This document shows positions 19,920-30,302 of a stretch of DNA of 38,805 nucleotides, piece after piece. Made by a program: the position numbers and the translations under genes. The stretch covers positions 14,885 to 53,689 of the forward strand of contig RDEW01000128.1 of NCBI GenBank assembly GCA_011109175.1, given 5' to 3'. The notes beneath the pieces were generated by a model. The model had not been told where the DNA came from and searched no databases. It was given only the letters and a program-made list of their open reading frames with translations. Every line of letters begins with the position of its first letter. Position 1 is the first letter of the stretch. This DNA is from Dicyema japonicum (lineage: Eukaryota > Dicyemida > Rhombozoa > Dicyemidae).

Positions 19920-22559
19920 ATTACCAGAAAACCCTTGAATCAATTGCAAACCTGGCATCTACACGAAGGATCATGATCAAAATTCCAAAAGCTGCCCGTG
20001 TTCCTGCCGCCGACTGTTTACACGATTGTATTGAAAGGGCAATTTCTTCGACTGACCCAGTGATTAGACACGATTATTCTACTTTGCACCATACACGCTA
20101 TGTATGCCCTGTCAGAAGAGGAAAGATCAGGAATCGCTCACGTCTATTGTAAAGGAAAATATTTGCTTGTTTTCTTCTGGAAATTTGTTCAGTGACTCCC
20201 GAGAATATACCTTCAAGCCCTCAAACCACGAGAACCATGCCTCAGAAACACAAAGATTGGAAGAGCGATACATCGCAAACTATCTGAAGGTGGAGTCCGG
20301 GCCGCCGTGAGGACTCTAGAAGAGCATAACCGTCTAATTGAGCCAACTGAACACTCCTACGATGCACTGGTTGAACGACATCCTGGTCCGCCAGTGGACG
20401 AGCAGATCCCTACTTGCTCTGGAGAATTACCTAGTCTGATTATTTCTGAGGGGGACGTGAAAGATGCGATCCTCTCATTCGCCCCAGCAGCAGTGGGGAC
20501 TCGACGGACTCCGTCCAGGACACCTAAAAGACTTAATTGATCAGAATACGGGGAACTCTGGTGTTCGGCTATTATCGGCTATAACGAGGTTAATCAACAG
20601 AATGCTTTCCGGAAGATTACCAGAAGCAATCCGTCATATTATGTTTTCCGCCAAGTTAATTGCCTTTGATAAATGTGGAGGAGGAATTCGTCCTATTGCT
20701 GTTGGGTTTGTTTTTCGTCGACTGGCTTCTAAACTTGCTAGCAGAGCAATCCTTCCGATGCTTGTCAAACAACTGCGACCAACCCAAGTAGGGGTCGGTA
20801 CTCCTGGTGGATGTGAGGCGGCGGTTCATGCCGTTCGGATGTTTACTGGAAACAGAACGAACATGCCTTGTGTGGTCCTCAAGATTGACATAAAAAACGC
20901 CTTTAATACCATACGGCGCGATGTAATTTTGGAAGATTGTCTTACCCATTACCCGTCTATATATAATTATGTTCATTGTTCGTATGGAAAACCGTCCAGT
21001 CTTGTACATGGGAAATACTTCATTCCCTCGTCGTGTGGGTTCAACAAGGAGACCCACTAGGACCGGCATTGTTCTGCCTCGGTGTCGACCGTGTCATGAG
21101 ATGCCTTACTACTCCGCTGAACGTGTGGTATTTGGATGATTGCACCCTGGGAGGTCATCCTAACAATGTATATGACTGTCTACAGAGATTACTAACCAAT
21201 TGGATACGCTTGGTTTAAAGCTAAACGCAGCAAATGCGAAATTGTTAATTATGGATTCTCCCGATATGAATGGAATCGGATCCTATTAATGTTTCGGGGG
21301 ATTATTCCTAAAATATCGGAAATCGAGCCGGATCATTTGGAAATACTTGGATGCCCTCTGGCTGAAACTGGAATTAACGACACTCTGTTGGCTAAAGAAC
21401 AGCAACTAAGAAAAACTTTTTTACGCCTTGGGATGCTGGATGCACATACCTCTCTTTTTCTCATGAAAAACGCTTTATCCACGCAGAAATTAAATTACGT
21501 CCTTCGAGGGCTCCATGTTACCTGAAAATGCAACAACTCGGGGCGATTGACTCCCTATTCCGGTCTACGACCGAACGTATTACTAATGTCGAATTCGACG
21601 AACAAGGATGGGAACAAGCAACCTTGCCCGTTCGCTTTGGTGGACTCGGAATTCTCTCACCATCTGATTTGCACACCCGGCATATCAATCCTCATTGGAC
21701 TCCAATCAGAATTTGATCATGATGATTCTCCAGCTCCCATCAGAGTCGTCAAAGATCGAAGATTTGGTACACCCTAAAGTCAAACAACTCGGGCAGAGAG
21801 ACCTTTATGAGTCTGTTTGCGAGGATAAATACGAGAGGCTTTTGAAAATATCTAACCAACACCGACGAGCCTGTCTTTTAACTGCAAGATGCGAGTGGAG
21901 CGGGGCTTGGATCAATGCCCTACCATTGGAAACGTGGGAACTCACCTAGACGATGAAACGGTCCGCACCGGAGTCTCCATCAGACTTGGATTGAAAGTTT
22001 GTCAACCCCATGAGTGCCGATGCGGCCGGAAGGTCGACTGCTATGGACATCATGCCCTTTCTTGTCGAAAAAGCGCAGGTCGATTCGCTAGACACAAGGC
22101 TATAAATGAAGTGGTGAAGCGCGCCCTCGAGTTGGCGGGATACCCATCCATTCTAGAGCCAACGGGCTTGAGTAGGGATGATGGGAAGCGACCCGATGGA
22201 ATTACTGTCTTCCCCTTCTCTCGGGGCAAATGCTTAATTTGGGATGCTGCCTGTACTGACAGCTTTTCCCAGTCGAAACTTTTGAGGTCGGCAATGAAAG
22301 CGGGAGAGGCCGCCCGTTTATATGAAAACTAAAAAATAAAAATACAGCAGCCTCCTAAACCGTTTCATGTACAGCCAGTGGTCGTCGAGACGAGCGGAGT
22401 CTTTGGCCCCAAGATGGTCTCTTTCCTTAGAGCACTTGGGTGTCTATTGATCAAAGCCTCGAGGTAGCGTCGGGAAACCGAGTGGCTTTTCCAAAGGATA
22501 TCCCTGGCAGTAGTCAGAGGTAACAGCCACTCGATCATATCCGCTGGACTCAGTAATTA
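19920..22559 (+). pseudogene. Non-LTR RT with C-terminal PD-(D/E)XK-like endonuclease (continuation of the PHD element)
   Basis: Blocks in order: IKIPKAARVPAADCL; RLEERYIANYL then AAVRTLEEHNRLIEPTEHSY (20307 on); DGLRPGHLKDLI (20500); RPIAVGFVFRRLASKLASRA; VLKIDIKNAFNTIRRD (motif A, 20878-20925); VQQGDPLGPALFCLGVDRV (21040-21095, Q replacing P); VWYLDDCTLGG (YxDD as YLDD, 21127-21157). Thumb blocks include HLEILGCPLAETGIND and VRFGGLGILSPSDL. The C-terminus (21889-22332) has a zinc-knuckle-like C-x-C-G...H-x3-C and KRPDGITVFPFSRGKCLIWD, the nuclease. After a stop at 22330-22332 the same frame continues to 22559 with VVVETSGVFGPKMVSFL and QRISLAVVRGN. About five frameshifts. Similar PHD-RT proteins occur in marine invertebrates; clade not assigned. 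Confidence 0.8.
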
Positions 22560-22610
22560 ACTACTCATGTTTCCTAATTAATAAATTGTTTTCCAAAGCG
22601 AAAAAAAAAC

Positions 22611-22812
22611 TCAAGTCCGTTATTTTGTTAGCGGACTTGACTTTTTTCCGTTTTGCGCTAAATTCGAAAATTTATAATGGAAAATTTAAGATAATTAGAA
22701 AAAGTCAAATGGAAAAAAGTCAAGTGTTTAAAAAATGTTAAAAATTAAAAGATGCTATTAATGCTATAAAAATACGATATAAACTAAAAAAGACGACTTG
22801 ACTTTTTTTCCG
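22611..22812. repeat. Cluster of inverted and direct CGGAAAAAAGTCAAGTC motifs
   Basis: TCAAGTCCG (22611-22619) and CGGACTTGA (22632-22640) form a 9-bp hairpin. GACTTGACTTTTTTCCG (22634-22650) recurs at 22795-22812 with one more T, and in inverse orientation as GGAAAAAAGTCAAGT at 22711-22725. The same motif occurs at 19581-19594 on the other side of the PHD-RT element. This could be a small MITE or the shared ends of a larger unit. Confidence 0.65.
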
Positions 22813-24775
22813 CACTCCGGACTATTGACCTCGAGATTCGACGACAATCGGACCGAGGTGGAAGACTATTGACCCTCGTCAGGAGAGGCATTATGTTCGA
22901 TAAACACTCCTCCATATTCAGGAATCTGATAGAAGACGCAAACACACAAGTTATTGGGATTTCAGTACAGACCTCTCTCGGAGCTATTATTATCGCCAAC
23001 GTCTATGTTCCCCCTCCAGGTTCCTGTACAAAAGGATTTTTTTATGGATTTGTCTGCCCTAGATATGATGGAAAACTTGTTGGTGTCCCGGAGATTTAAT
23101 GCAAGCACCCTTCGTGCTATGAGAAACAACCTCCAGACACAAGGGGATTTCATATTATTTCTCAATTAGAAAATCTGTGACGCGGTCAAAACACATCATT
23201 TTGTGACTATATTACTGCTGACTGGACAGGATTCAGAAGATACGTGGATTCGGCCTTATTGAACTTTCATCCGAATAATTTCAACTCAATTGATAGAGCT
23301 ATCACTTTACTAAGGTGATTCTGGAAAGAAGAAAACTATTTGTCAGAAAAAGAATCTTAAAACTCATTAAAAAAATATGATGCTAGCACAATCCAACTAA
23401 TAAAAGAAAGGAATTGTCTCAAACGTAAAAAGCACCTAACAAACATGATACTAACAGAATCCGTGCACTGAACATGAAGATCAACGAAAAAACAAAACTT
23501 CTCCAAAAACAAAACTGGGCTAAATTTCTAGAGCTATGAAAAAATAGTTTACTTACCAAGATGTGGAAAATGCTGCGAAATGTCAAAAACGCTGAAAACA
23601 AAATCGAAACCGTGAACAGAATTTGGATCAGAATAAATTTATCAAACATTGTGTGAGAATAAGCCACAAACCGTTCCAAAGGATGGATTCTCTCCACACA
23701 AAAAACCAAAACCGAGAAAGAAGCATCCAACAATGTACATTCTACCGGGAGATGTCGCTTTGGAGATTTATCGAACAAAAAAACACACATTCCTGTGGAC
23801 CGGACGGAATCCGGGTTATTCTGTTGAAAAAGATGGCCACAGTGGGAGTATCAGCACTAACATGCATCTTATCACGCACAAAATATATTCGTCGAACATT
23901 GACGCAAACCTGAAATTATGGTTGAGAAATTTCTTGAGTGGTCTACTAGGACGAGTACACTATGGCAATCGATCTTCCGTATCAAGACTATTAGCAAATG
24001 GCGTTCCCCAGGGCTCCCCATTATCTCCCCTATTGTTTAACGTTATAATGGATGACTTGCCACTCCCTCAGGGGGACGATGACTTATTATTAACGTATGC
24101 TGATGATATAGTCATTGCCTCGAGGGATGTGAGCATTGTGAAAGCAACGATAAGAATGCAGGACAATCTGAATAAATTAGGTTTACGGCTTTGGGAAAAT
24201 CAATTGACAGCTAGCCCGGAGAAGTCGGTGTTGACCCCATTCACGACAAACGGAAGACTAGGGAAAGAAAGTATCAATTGACGTCACACTGGATGGGAAA
24301 AAATATCCCGGAAAACAAATCCCAGTTAATCCTGGGAGTTTCCTTTGACACCTTCTTAACCTTTACAAAACATGTTGAAAATATGTTATTGACTTGTAAG
24401 AGGAAAATCAACTTCCTGAAGGCGTTCTTGGGAAACCTAAGAGAAAAAAAGATCTGAGTGGTCTGGAGGTCATATACAAACAGTTCATCGAAACTACAAT
24501 AAGATACACATGTAATATCTGGGGATCTAACCTTTCTGCAGTAAATTTGGACAAGATATGCAACATTCAAGTGAAGGGAGCAAACCTATTAAGGAAATAT
24601 TCCCGAGTGGAAATTCTGCCAAGAAACCTAGAAAATATGATAAAGGCGACTGGAACAGTACCACTGCAAAGGACTCGAGAATGCGGATCCCGTCCATATC
24701 GGAAATGCGCAGGAGCGTAGTTGGAACACCGAGAAAAGATACGGAGACTGTTGAGGGAGGCTGGGATCACCTGAA
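22813..24775 (+). pseudogene. Family C LINE, 5'-truncated copy with RT palm and complete tail
   Basis: Starts inside the endonuclease: NTQVIGISVQTSLGAIIIAN, VYVPPPGSC (22930-23030), parallel to 13100 (-). The rest of APE is broken. A linker rich in Lys/Asn (23200-23640) follows. The RT at 23870-24281 reads WLRNFLSGLLGRVHYGN, NGVPQGSPLSPLLFNVIMDD (intact PQGS block), TYADDIVIAS (intact catalytic YADD) and ENQLTASPEKSV. The C-terminus at 24455-24774 reads IYKQFIETTIRYTCNIWGSN, LLRKYSRVEILPRNLE, RPYRKCAG, EHREKI and LLREAGIT-stop. The order fits a LINE ORF2. Motif A is lost in a deletion near 23870. It directly precedes the full-length family A element. Confidence 0.8.
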
Positions 24776-24838
24776 TTTTAGTTATTTTGGATATGACGGT
24801 GGTTTGGTGGTGGTTGAGTTAGTGACGTGGCTCTTTAA

Positions 24839-27794
24839 ATGCAGTCTGAAAAATACAAGATTCAATGGGATGGCCTCAACCTACTCTCGTTTAATGTCAG
24901 GGGGATCTCGAAGACATGGATGAGGAAAACACTGTGCGATGATTTAGACAAGTACCGCGTCTCTATCGGATGTCTGCAAGAAACGAAGGTCTCTGATGGA
25001 TGCTGTGAACACTATGGAACCTATAAACTTATTCTCTTCCCTAGTGAGTCTAAACATTACGGACAAGGTTTCGCAGTCCATGAACATCTTGTACCACGGA
25101 TACATCAATTTTGGAAAGTCAACGACAGGATTAGTGTTCTGCAAATTAGGATGAATGACATGTGCCCTTCCAAAAGCTACATGACAGTCATTAACGTGTA
25201 TGCTCCACATAGTGGCAGATTTTTGAAAAATCCTGAGGAACTGGATGACTTCTACTGTCAACTATTGAGGACGTACTCGGAATACGAATCTTCGTCGTTG
25301 ATATTTATTGCCGGGGACTTTAACGCTAAAGTTGGGATGCGACGCAGTGGAGAGGAATCGTTCATCGGCAGGCATGGACGGGGGTGGAGAAACACCCCGG
25401 AACACTACTGGCCAATTTCTGTCAAGCGAATGATCTTTTCATAGGAAACACTGCCTTTATGCACCCAGCTCGCCACAGGAGCACATGGACTGGCCATAGA
25501 ACGAACTCGGAAAACAAAAGTGTCAATATTTATAATCAAATTGATTACATCATTTGTCGGACCAAGGACAAACACCTACTGAATGATGCCCGTTCTTATG
25601 GAGGGTCGATGATAAATAGTGACCATAAAATGGTTATTGGCAAGTTCTCCTTGAAGAAATACTACATTGGCAGGAAGAACCTGAGTCTAAGCAAAACGCT
25701 ACCACCTTACCATACCCATGTATATATGACTGAGAAGCTCTGGTCTCAGCCGCTGCTGGTGACAAACTACCAAAAACATATAGAGAACCACCTATATACA
25801 TTACCAGCTAATATGACTATACAAGACCTATGGGATCAGACCAAAAGCATTATTTGCCTTGCCGCAAACACCCACCTTGGAGTGAGACGGCAGACAACCG
25901 GAAATATGTCACTTGGCCATCCAGACTCCTTATTACTGGCAAAACAACAACGAGAAATATGGATACAGAGTCTAAACACGACGGATATACATATCAAAAA
26001 CAAACTACGAACTGAACGAAATATTATCAAGAGAAGAATCATGAAGCTTAATAATGAACACTCGAAGGATGTCTTCCTATCACATCTTAGAGAGCTGGAG
26101 CAACTAAAGGACAATGCACAAATGTTCGCTGCAGTCCGACTAATGCGAGGAAAGAAAAAAGCGACAGTACATGTTATGGATGGGAAGGGGAAACTTATCT
26201 TAAAACCAGACGAACAGATCGAATTGATTGCTGCCCATTTTGAAAAACTGTTCAATGCGAACGGCCAAGAACTGGCCCCTTTCATCGGAGAACCGCGGAT
26301 GCTGGAAACAATTATCACATCTAAGGAAGTTCAGAGTGCGTGCAGTAAGCTAAAGAATCACAGGAGCGCTGGACCAGACAACATCCCTCCCGAACTGCTG
26401 AAATATGGACCTATGCGTCTATTCGAAACCATTGCGACATTGTTAAATGGAATGTTTACATCCAACTCTGTCCTACCACTGGGGAAAGGGACATTGATAC
26501 CTATACAAAAGCCTAACAAACCAAAGGGACCACTAGAAAGCCTACGCCCAGTCATATTGTTAAACACATTACGAAAAGTTCTTGCATCTGTTGCTTTGGA
26601 CCGCTTAAAACATCCTGCAGGAAATTACCTATCAGCATGCCATAGTGGATTTCGTGAAGGAAGGTCGACAGCGGACATTCTGTGGAGCCACAGGTGGCGG
26701 TGTGCAACGGCTCAAAGATACAAAAATGCCACGACCATCCTGGGGATCGATATGTCAAGAGCTTTCGACACCATTAGCCGACACAAGCTAATGGTTGTCC
26801 TTCATCAATTTGTGGACCAATCATTGCTACGGATAATCAGAGTACTTCTCTCAAGTACTGAACTGTCAGTCCGAATTGGGAGAACTCTATCCCGACCATT
26901 CAAAACTACAATCGGCACTCCTCAGGGAGACTCCCTCTCCCCCTTACTATTTGTGATATATCTCGAAGCTGCACTAAAGGATCTAAGAACTTGCTATGAA
27001 GGAAAAATAAACGAAGTCGTATACGCGGATGATGTGGATTTTATATCCGAGGATACAGAAGCTCTCACACATCTGCTGGAAAATGCACCGGACAAACTGG
27101 GGGAATGGTTCCTCATCGTTAACCGGGCCAAAACGGAAATCACGGAAATCAAAAGAATGGACAACATCCTTAATGAACGTTGGCGACATGTTAATAAGCT
27201 TGGATCCCTACTGGGGACACAGAAGACATCATCAAAAGGAAAACACTTGCAGGAGTAGCAATGCGAAAACTCAAAAAGGGATGGCTGAAAGGACTAGATG
27301 TCAATCTGCGGATACGCATGTACAATGCATTTGTGAAACCGATACTGACATACAATGCTGGTACTTGGGCCTGTACAGGTGCGGAATCAATGGCTCTCGA
27401 TGGGTTCCACAGAAAACAGCTTAGAGTATTATTTGGCATGCAGTGGCCAGCCAGAATCTCGAATACCGGTATTTACAAAAAATGCAAGAGTAGGCCTCTA
27501 AGCCTGGAAATCACTGACGCCCGGTGGAGACTGTTTGGTCACGTACTACGCATGGATCTTGCTGCCCCGGCTAATGTGGCGATGGAGGACCATTTCATGT
27601 TCGAGGGCAAATGCTTCCGTGGCAGACCAAGGATGACCCTACTTATCATGCTGCACAAAGACCTCCAAAGGATGAAGAAATGCCTAAAGACGGGAGACGA
27701 TCTGGACATGCTGAGATCGACTGCGTGTAACCGTGGAGGATGGAAGAGGCTAACTAATAACATTGTTTCTTGTATTGCACATGCTTTGCTATAA
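24839..27794 (+). CDS. Family A APE-type LINE polyprotein: near-complete, two single-base frameshifts
   Basis: About 985 codons from ATG 24839. The APE endonuclease (residues 1-270) has LLSFNVRG, CLQETKVSDG, INVYAPHSGR, AGDFNAKVG (25315-25340), RSTWTGHR, QIDYIICR and SDHKMV, all the expected catalytic blocks. The RT has LKNHRSAGPDNIPPELLKYG, RPVILLNTLRKVLA, SGFREGRSTADI, GIDMSRAFDTI (motif A), GTPQGDSLSPLLFVIYLEAA and VYADDVDFISE (YADD). The C-terminal part has YNAFVKPILTYNAGTW, ARWRLFGHVLRMD and FRGRPRMTL. It nicks DNA and primes reverse transcription there. Frames change near 25384 (inside GGGGG) and near 27213 (inside GGGG); each is repaired by one extra G. The copy may therefore be intact or very recently active. 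No separate ORF1 is seen. Confidence 0.88.
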
Positions 27795-27929
27795 CTATTA
27801 TGGCAAGGCGATAAGTGCTGTAATAATAATAATGACGGTGGTTTTTTGGATCAATAAAATAAAAGCAGTGAAATTAAAACCCGGAAGATTATTATTATTA
27901 AAAACCAAAAATCACCGACAAATTAAATA
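27795..27929 (+). mobile_element. Family A 3' untranslated end with (TAA)n tail
   Basis: GCGATAAGTGCTGTAATAAT (27808 onward) leads into a TAATAATAATAAT run. The same 3' end, GCGATAAGTGCTTATAATAA, occurs after the fragment at 29151-29336. A terminal trinucleotide repeat is typical of several APE LINE groups. The sequence from about 27838 to 27929 is AT-rich flank with an AATAAAATAAAAG stretch. Confidence 0.65.
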
Positions 27930-28610
27930 ACTACATAGCCGTCAGGTGATTCCGGCCGCCTCGAGTAGCCATCTCATTCTTGCTCGATGTTCTTCCTGGG
28001 TTCCAACGCATTTCCGGATTGGGCGGGGGTTTCTAACTTTTTTGGAGGCAGTAAGGCTCCAGTTTTCCTCAATAATTTCCACAAAAAATGTAGGGTTTAG
28101 AGATATCCAAGATAACCTTTGCAAAGCCTTACTGGCCATTTTTTGGAAGGTATTGATTTTTTCTATATTCCTGTTTGATAGGTTGGTTCCCTATGCAGCA
28201 CACCCGTAAGTTAGAGACGGTTGAATATACTGAACGCAGAGCGATTCCAAATTTGAGTTGAAACATCCATTATATTGTTCAAGGAGTGTTTTAACAAAAT
28301 TTAGCTTTCGTTGTGCCGATGAGATGACGTTGTCGATGTGTTTGCTGAAGGTCAAGTTACGCCCAGTATCTTGACCGAGTTGGTCGTGGGGATTGAGTTT
28401 CTATTTATGGTTACACATGGAGCGGAGTTTGTCAATCTTCTGTTTGTTGTGAAAATTGTTGTATAAGACTTTTCGGGACTCCATTTGGAAGGAACTTGGT
28501 CACTGATCTAGTTTTTCCAGCAGTTACTCTTTTTCTTCTTCCATTTAGGAAATTAGTGATCCAGATTTTCAGGTTGTTTGGAATTTTTGACGTAAAGATT
28601 TTCTTGTCAA
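27930..28610 (-). pseudogene. Family C LINE, 3' half
   Basis: Read from 28610 downward. SPEKSYTTIFTTNRRLTNSAP (given in parts SPEKSYTTIF and TNRRLTNSAP), then VKILGVT, a thumb remnant near 28330 and NLESLCVQYIQP near 28245. ALQRLSWISLNPTFFVEIIE, NPRPIRKCVGTQEEHRARM and LLEAAGIT-stop at 27942-28139 form the family C C-terminal signature with an intact stop. The palm with YADD is not present. TNRRLTNSAP is shared with the copy at 3463-3948. The 5' break at about 28610 is followed by low-complexity AT DNA. Frameshifted, inactive. Confidence 0.75.
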
Positions 28611-29150
28611 AGATTAAAATTTATTTTTTTTAAATGACATTTATTCTTTAAAAAAACAAATTTAGAATAATATTATTATAATTTAAATTTGAAGGAATAA
28701 AATATTTATTATTTAAAAAAAATTATCCTAGTAGGTTAAGAAGTGTGACTGAAATGCAACAAATAGAAATAAAAGGGCTTAGTCTTTCACCTACAATAAT
28801 TATTATGGAAACACCTATTCTTGATATTTTCCATAATTGTTTGCGAAATCTATAATTATCAAACAACAAACCCTGGTTTACTTCTGTCAAAGAATGAAGG
28901 GATATAACCCTTTAAGTAGGTGGACGTGCATATTATCAACAACGATAGTTGTGCAAATATGTTAAAATTAAACAAGAAAAACTATCAGTCTCAACACACA
29001 TGAACCATATACGTATTATAATAAATTTATTTAAATATTTTTTTAATAATTTTTTTTATTTTTTTATTAAAGAAAAAAAAGTAAATAATTATAAATAAAA
29101 AAGACTTATTTTATTTAACCAACAATAAAAAGTTCATATTTAATAATCAT
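28611..29150. other. Low-complexity AT-rich stretch, nothing recognised
   Basis: Mostly A/T runs at 28615-28730 and 29020-29130, with a more complex patch at 28735-28960 that shows no coding pattern. It separates a minus-strand family C and a plus-strand family A fragment. Confidence 0.35.
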
Positions 29151-29365
29151 GGTCGCCCAAGGACGACACTGGCAGTCGTTCTCGACGAGGACCTCAAAGA
29201 AATGGGACGGCATCTTGCAAGTGGAGAGGATCTGGACTGGTTGCGCGCTGCGGCTTTGAATAGGAGGAAGTGGATGAAACTAACCAGTGATTTGCTAACT
29301 CGTGTTGCACATGCTTTGTCAAGTCCTATGACATAGCGATAAGTGCTTATAATAATAATTTAATA
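29151..29365 (+). pseudogene. Family A LINE, 3'-end fragment
   Basis: Encodes GRPRTTLAVVLDEDLKEMGR, HLASGEDLDWLRAAAL and NRRKWMKLTSDLLTRVAHAL, stop at 29334-29336. It aligns with the C-terminus of the family A protein (GRPRMTLLIMLHKDL, TGDDLDMLRSTACNRGGW, CIAHALL). The 3' tail GCGATAAGTGCTTATAATAA matches that of 27808. A severely 5'-truncated insertion, the usual outcome of incomplete target-primed reverse transcription. The open frame is clean across its length. Confidence 0.85.
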
Positions 29366-29399
29366 ATCAACAATTTTAATAATCTGCCTATTCGCCAGT

Positions 29400-29925
29400 C
29401 ACCTCAGGCAGGTTCGATTAGGTTGCTGAAACAACTCCGAGAGCGCCTAGTTTAATTGAAACCTCTGGCTATTTGGTATCTCGGGGCTCTGCTTCCTATA
29501 CTCCAGTGTCAAGCTCTCTAGGGTCCGCTTTAATACAGTGGACTGTAGATTGGCCTGGAGATCTTATCTACCCCTATCTGTTACAAATAACCCTTGTGGT
29601 ATTTTGATGCAATATCTTCCCACTTCATTACTATTGGAATAACGAAGACCTTGCAACCAAACATCTGCCCCATCTCGTTTGCAAACAAATCATACTTCCT
29701 TTTTTTCTCCATCTCAACAATTTGCGAACGGTTTTGAGACGTAATGCCAACCTCTATGATAAGGACTTGCTCAGACTCCTTATTGTGTACCACAATGTCC
29801 GGTTTATTGTGCTTGACTAGCACCAAGGTACGGATAACACTGTCTACCATGATTTGGACCCTGTTGTTCTCTACTACAGATTGCACCTTATGAGTCCGCA
29901 ACTGTCTGGTGTGGTAACATCCAGA
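29400..29925 (-). pseudogene. Family B R2/R4-like LINE, restriction-like endonuclease and C-terminus
   Basis: The frame 29581-29901 reads THKVQSVVENNRVQIMVDSV, IRTLVLVKHNKPDIVVHNKE and QVLIIEVGITSQNRSQI. The KPD and, 15-16 residues on, the E in IIEVG are the likely PD-(D/E)XK catalytic pair. FGCKVFVIPIVMKWEDIASK follows. After a stop at 29581-29583, another frame gives QSTVLKRTLESLTLEYRK to about 29460. This matches VVLKRTLESML near 5610 in the split copy, so both belong to one family. The nuclease cuts a chosen target site before priming of reverse transcription. The copy is 5'-truncated; no RT is present. Confidence 0.75.
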
Positions 29926-29968
29926 TACTTATATGTTTGATGTTTCGGTAACATCCAGATACTTATAT
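29913..29968 (+). repeat. Short tandem repeat (22-bp match, 34-bp period)
   Basis: GGTAACATCCAGATACTTAT followed by AT occurs at 29913-29934 and at 29947-29968, exact in both copies, just upstream of the family B fragment's start. Confidence 0.85.
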
Positions 29969-30242
29969 CATTCGTGTTCGTCTAGGACTCTTAGTAACTC
30001 GGTACATACTAGCGTGTTAGTCGCAGTCTTAGAATAATTCAAACAGTCTTATACTCTCAGAGAATATAATTTTAAATAATAATATTACATCCAAAAGTTG
30101 AAGACATCATCATGACCATTTTTTGAAACTTCTAAGTCGTCAACCTTATTCACATATTCTATGTTGGTAAAAAATGTCATGTGGCTCGCAGACGACGTCG
30201 TGGCATTTGGAAGAAAAGAACCACACTTTCCCCTATCTTCAC

Positions 30243-30302
30243 GGGTGGTTCAATAAGGAAGGCCTGCGCCGCTGCAGAGACGTTGAGACAAACCCTGGAC
30301 CA
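30243..30302 (+). other. 2A-like ribosome-skipping motif at the N-terminus of a LINE protein
   Basis: The reading frame from 30174 ends its leader with GWFNKEG, LRRC, then R-D-V-E-T-N-P-G-P. D-(V/I)-E-x-N-P-G-P is the hallmark of 2A and 2A-like peptides, which make the ribosome skip the Gly-Pro bond and release the upstream peptide. The usual Gly before D is Arg here. The final Pro would start the APE domain (ARIVQLNING). Such motifs are known in APE-type LINEs of trypanosomes and several animals, at this same place. A second family C copy carries a variant at 37032-37091, which argues against chance. Confidence 0.75.

Noticed and set aside
20380-20400. ERHPGPP in the PHD-RT protein as another 2A-like motif
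   Set aside because: It lacks the D-x-E-x-N core; only GP is shared, and the context is the RT N-terminal region.
25836-26318. Minus-strand 160-codon ORF
   Set aside because: It lies antisense inside the well-supported family A RT protein and has a composition expected of an antisense shadow.
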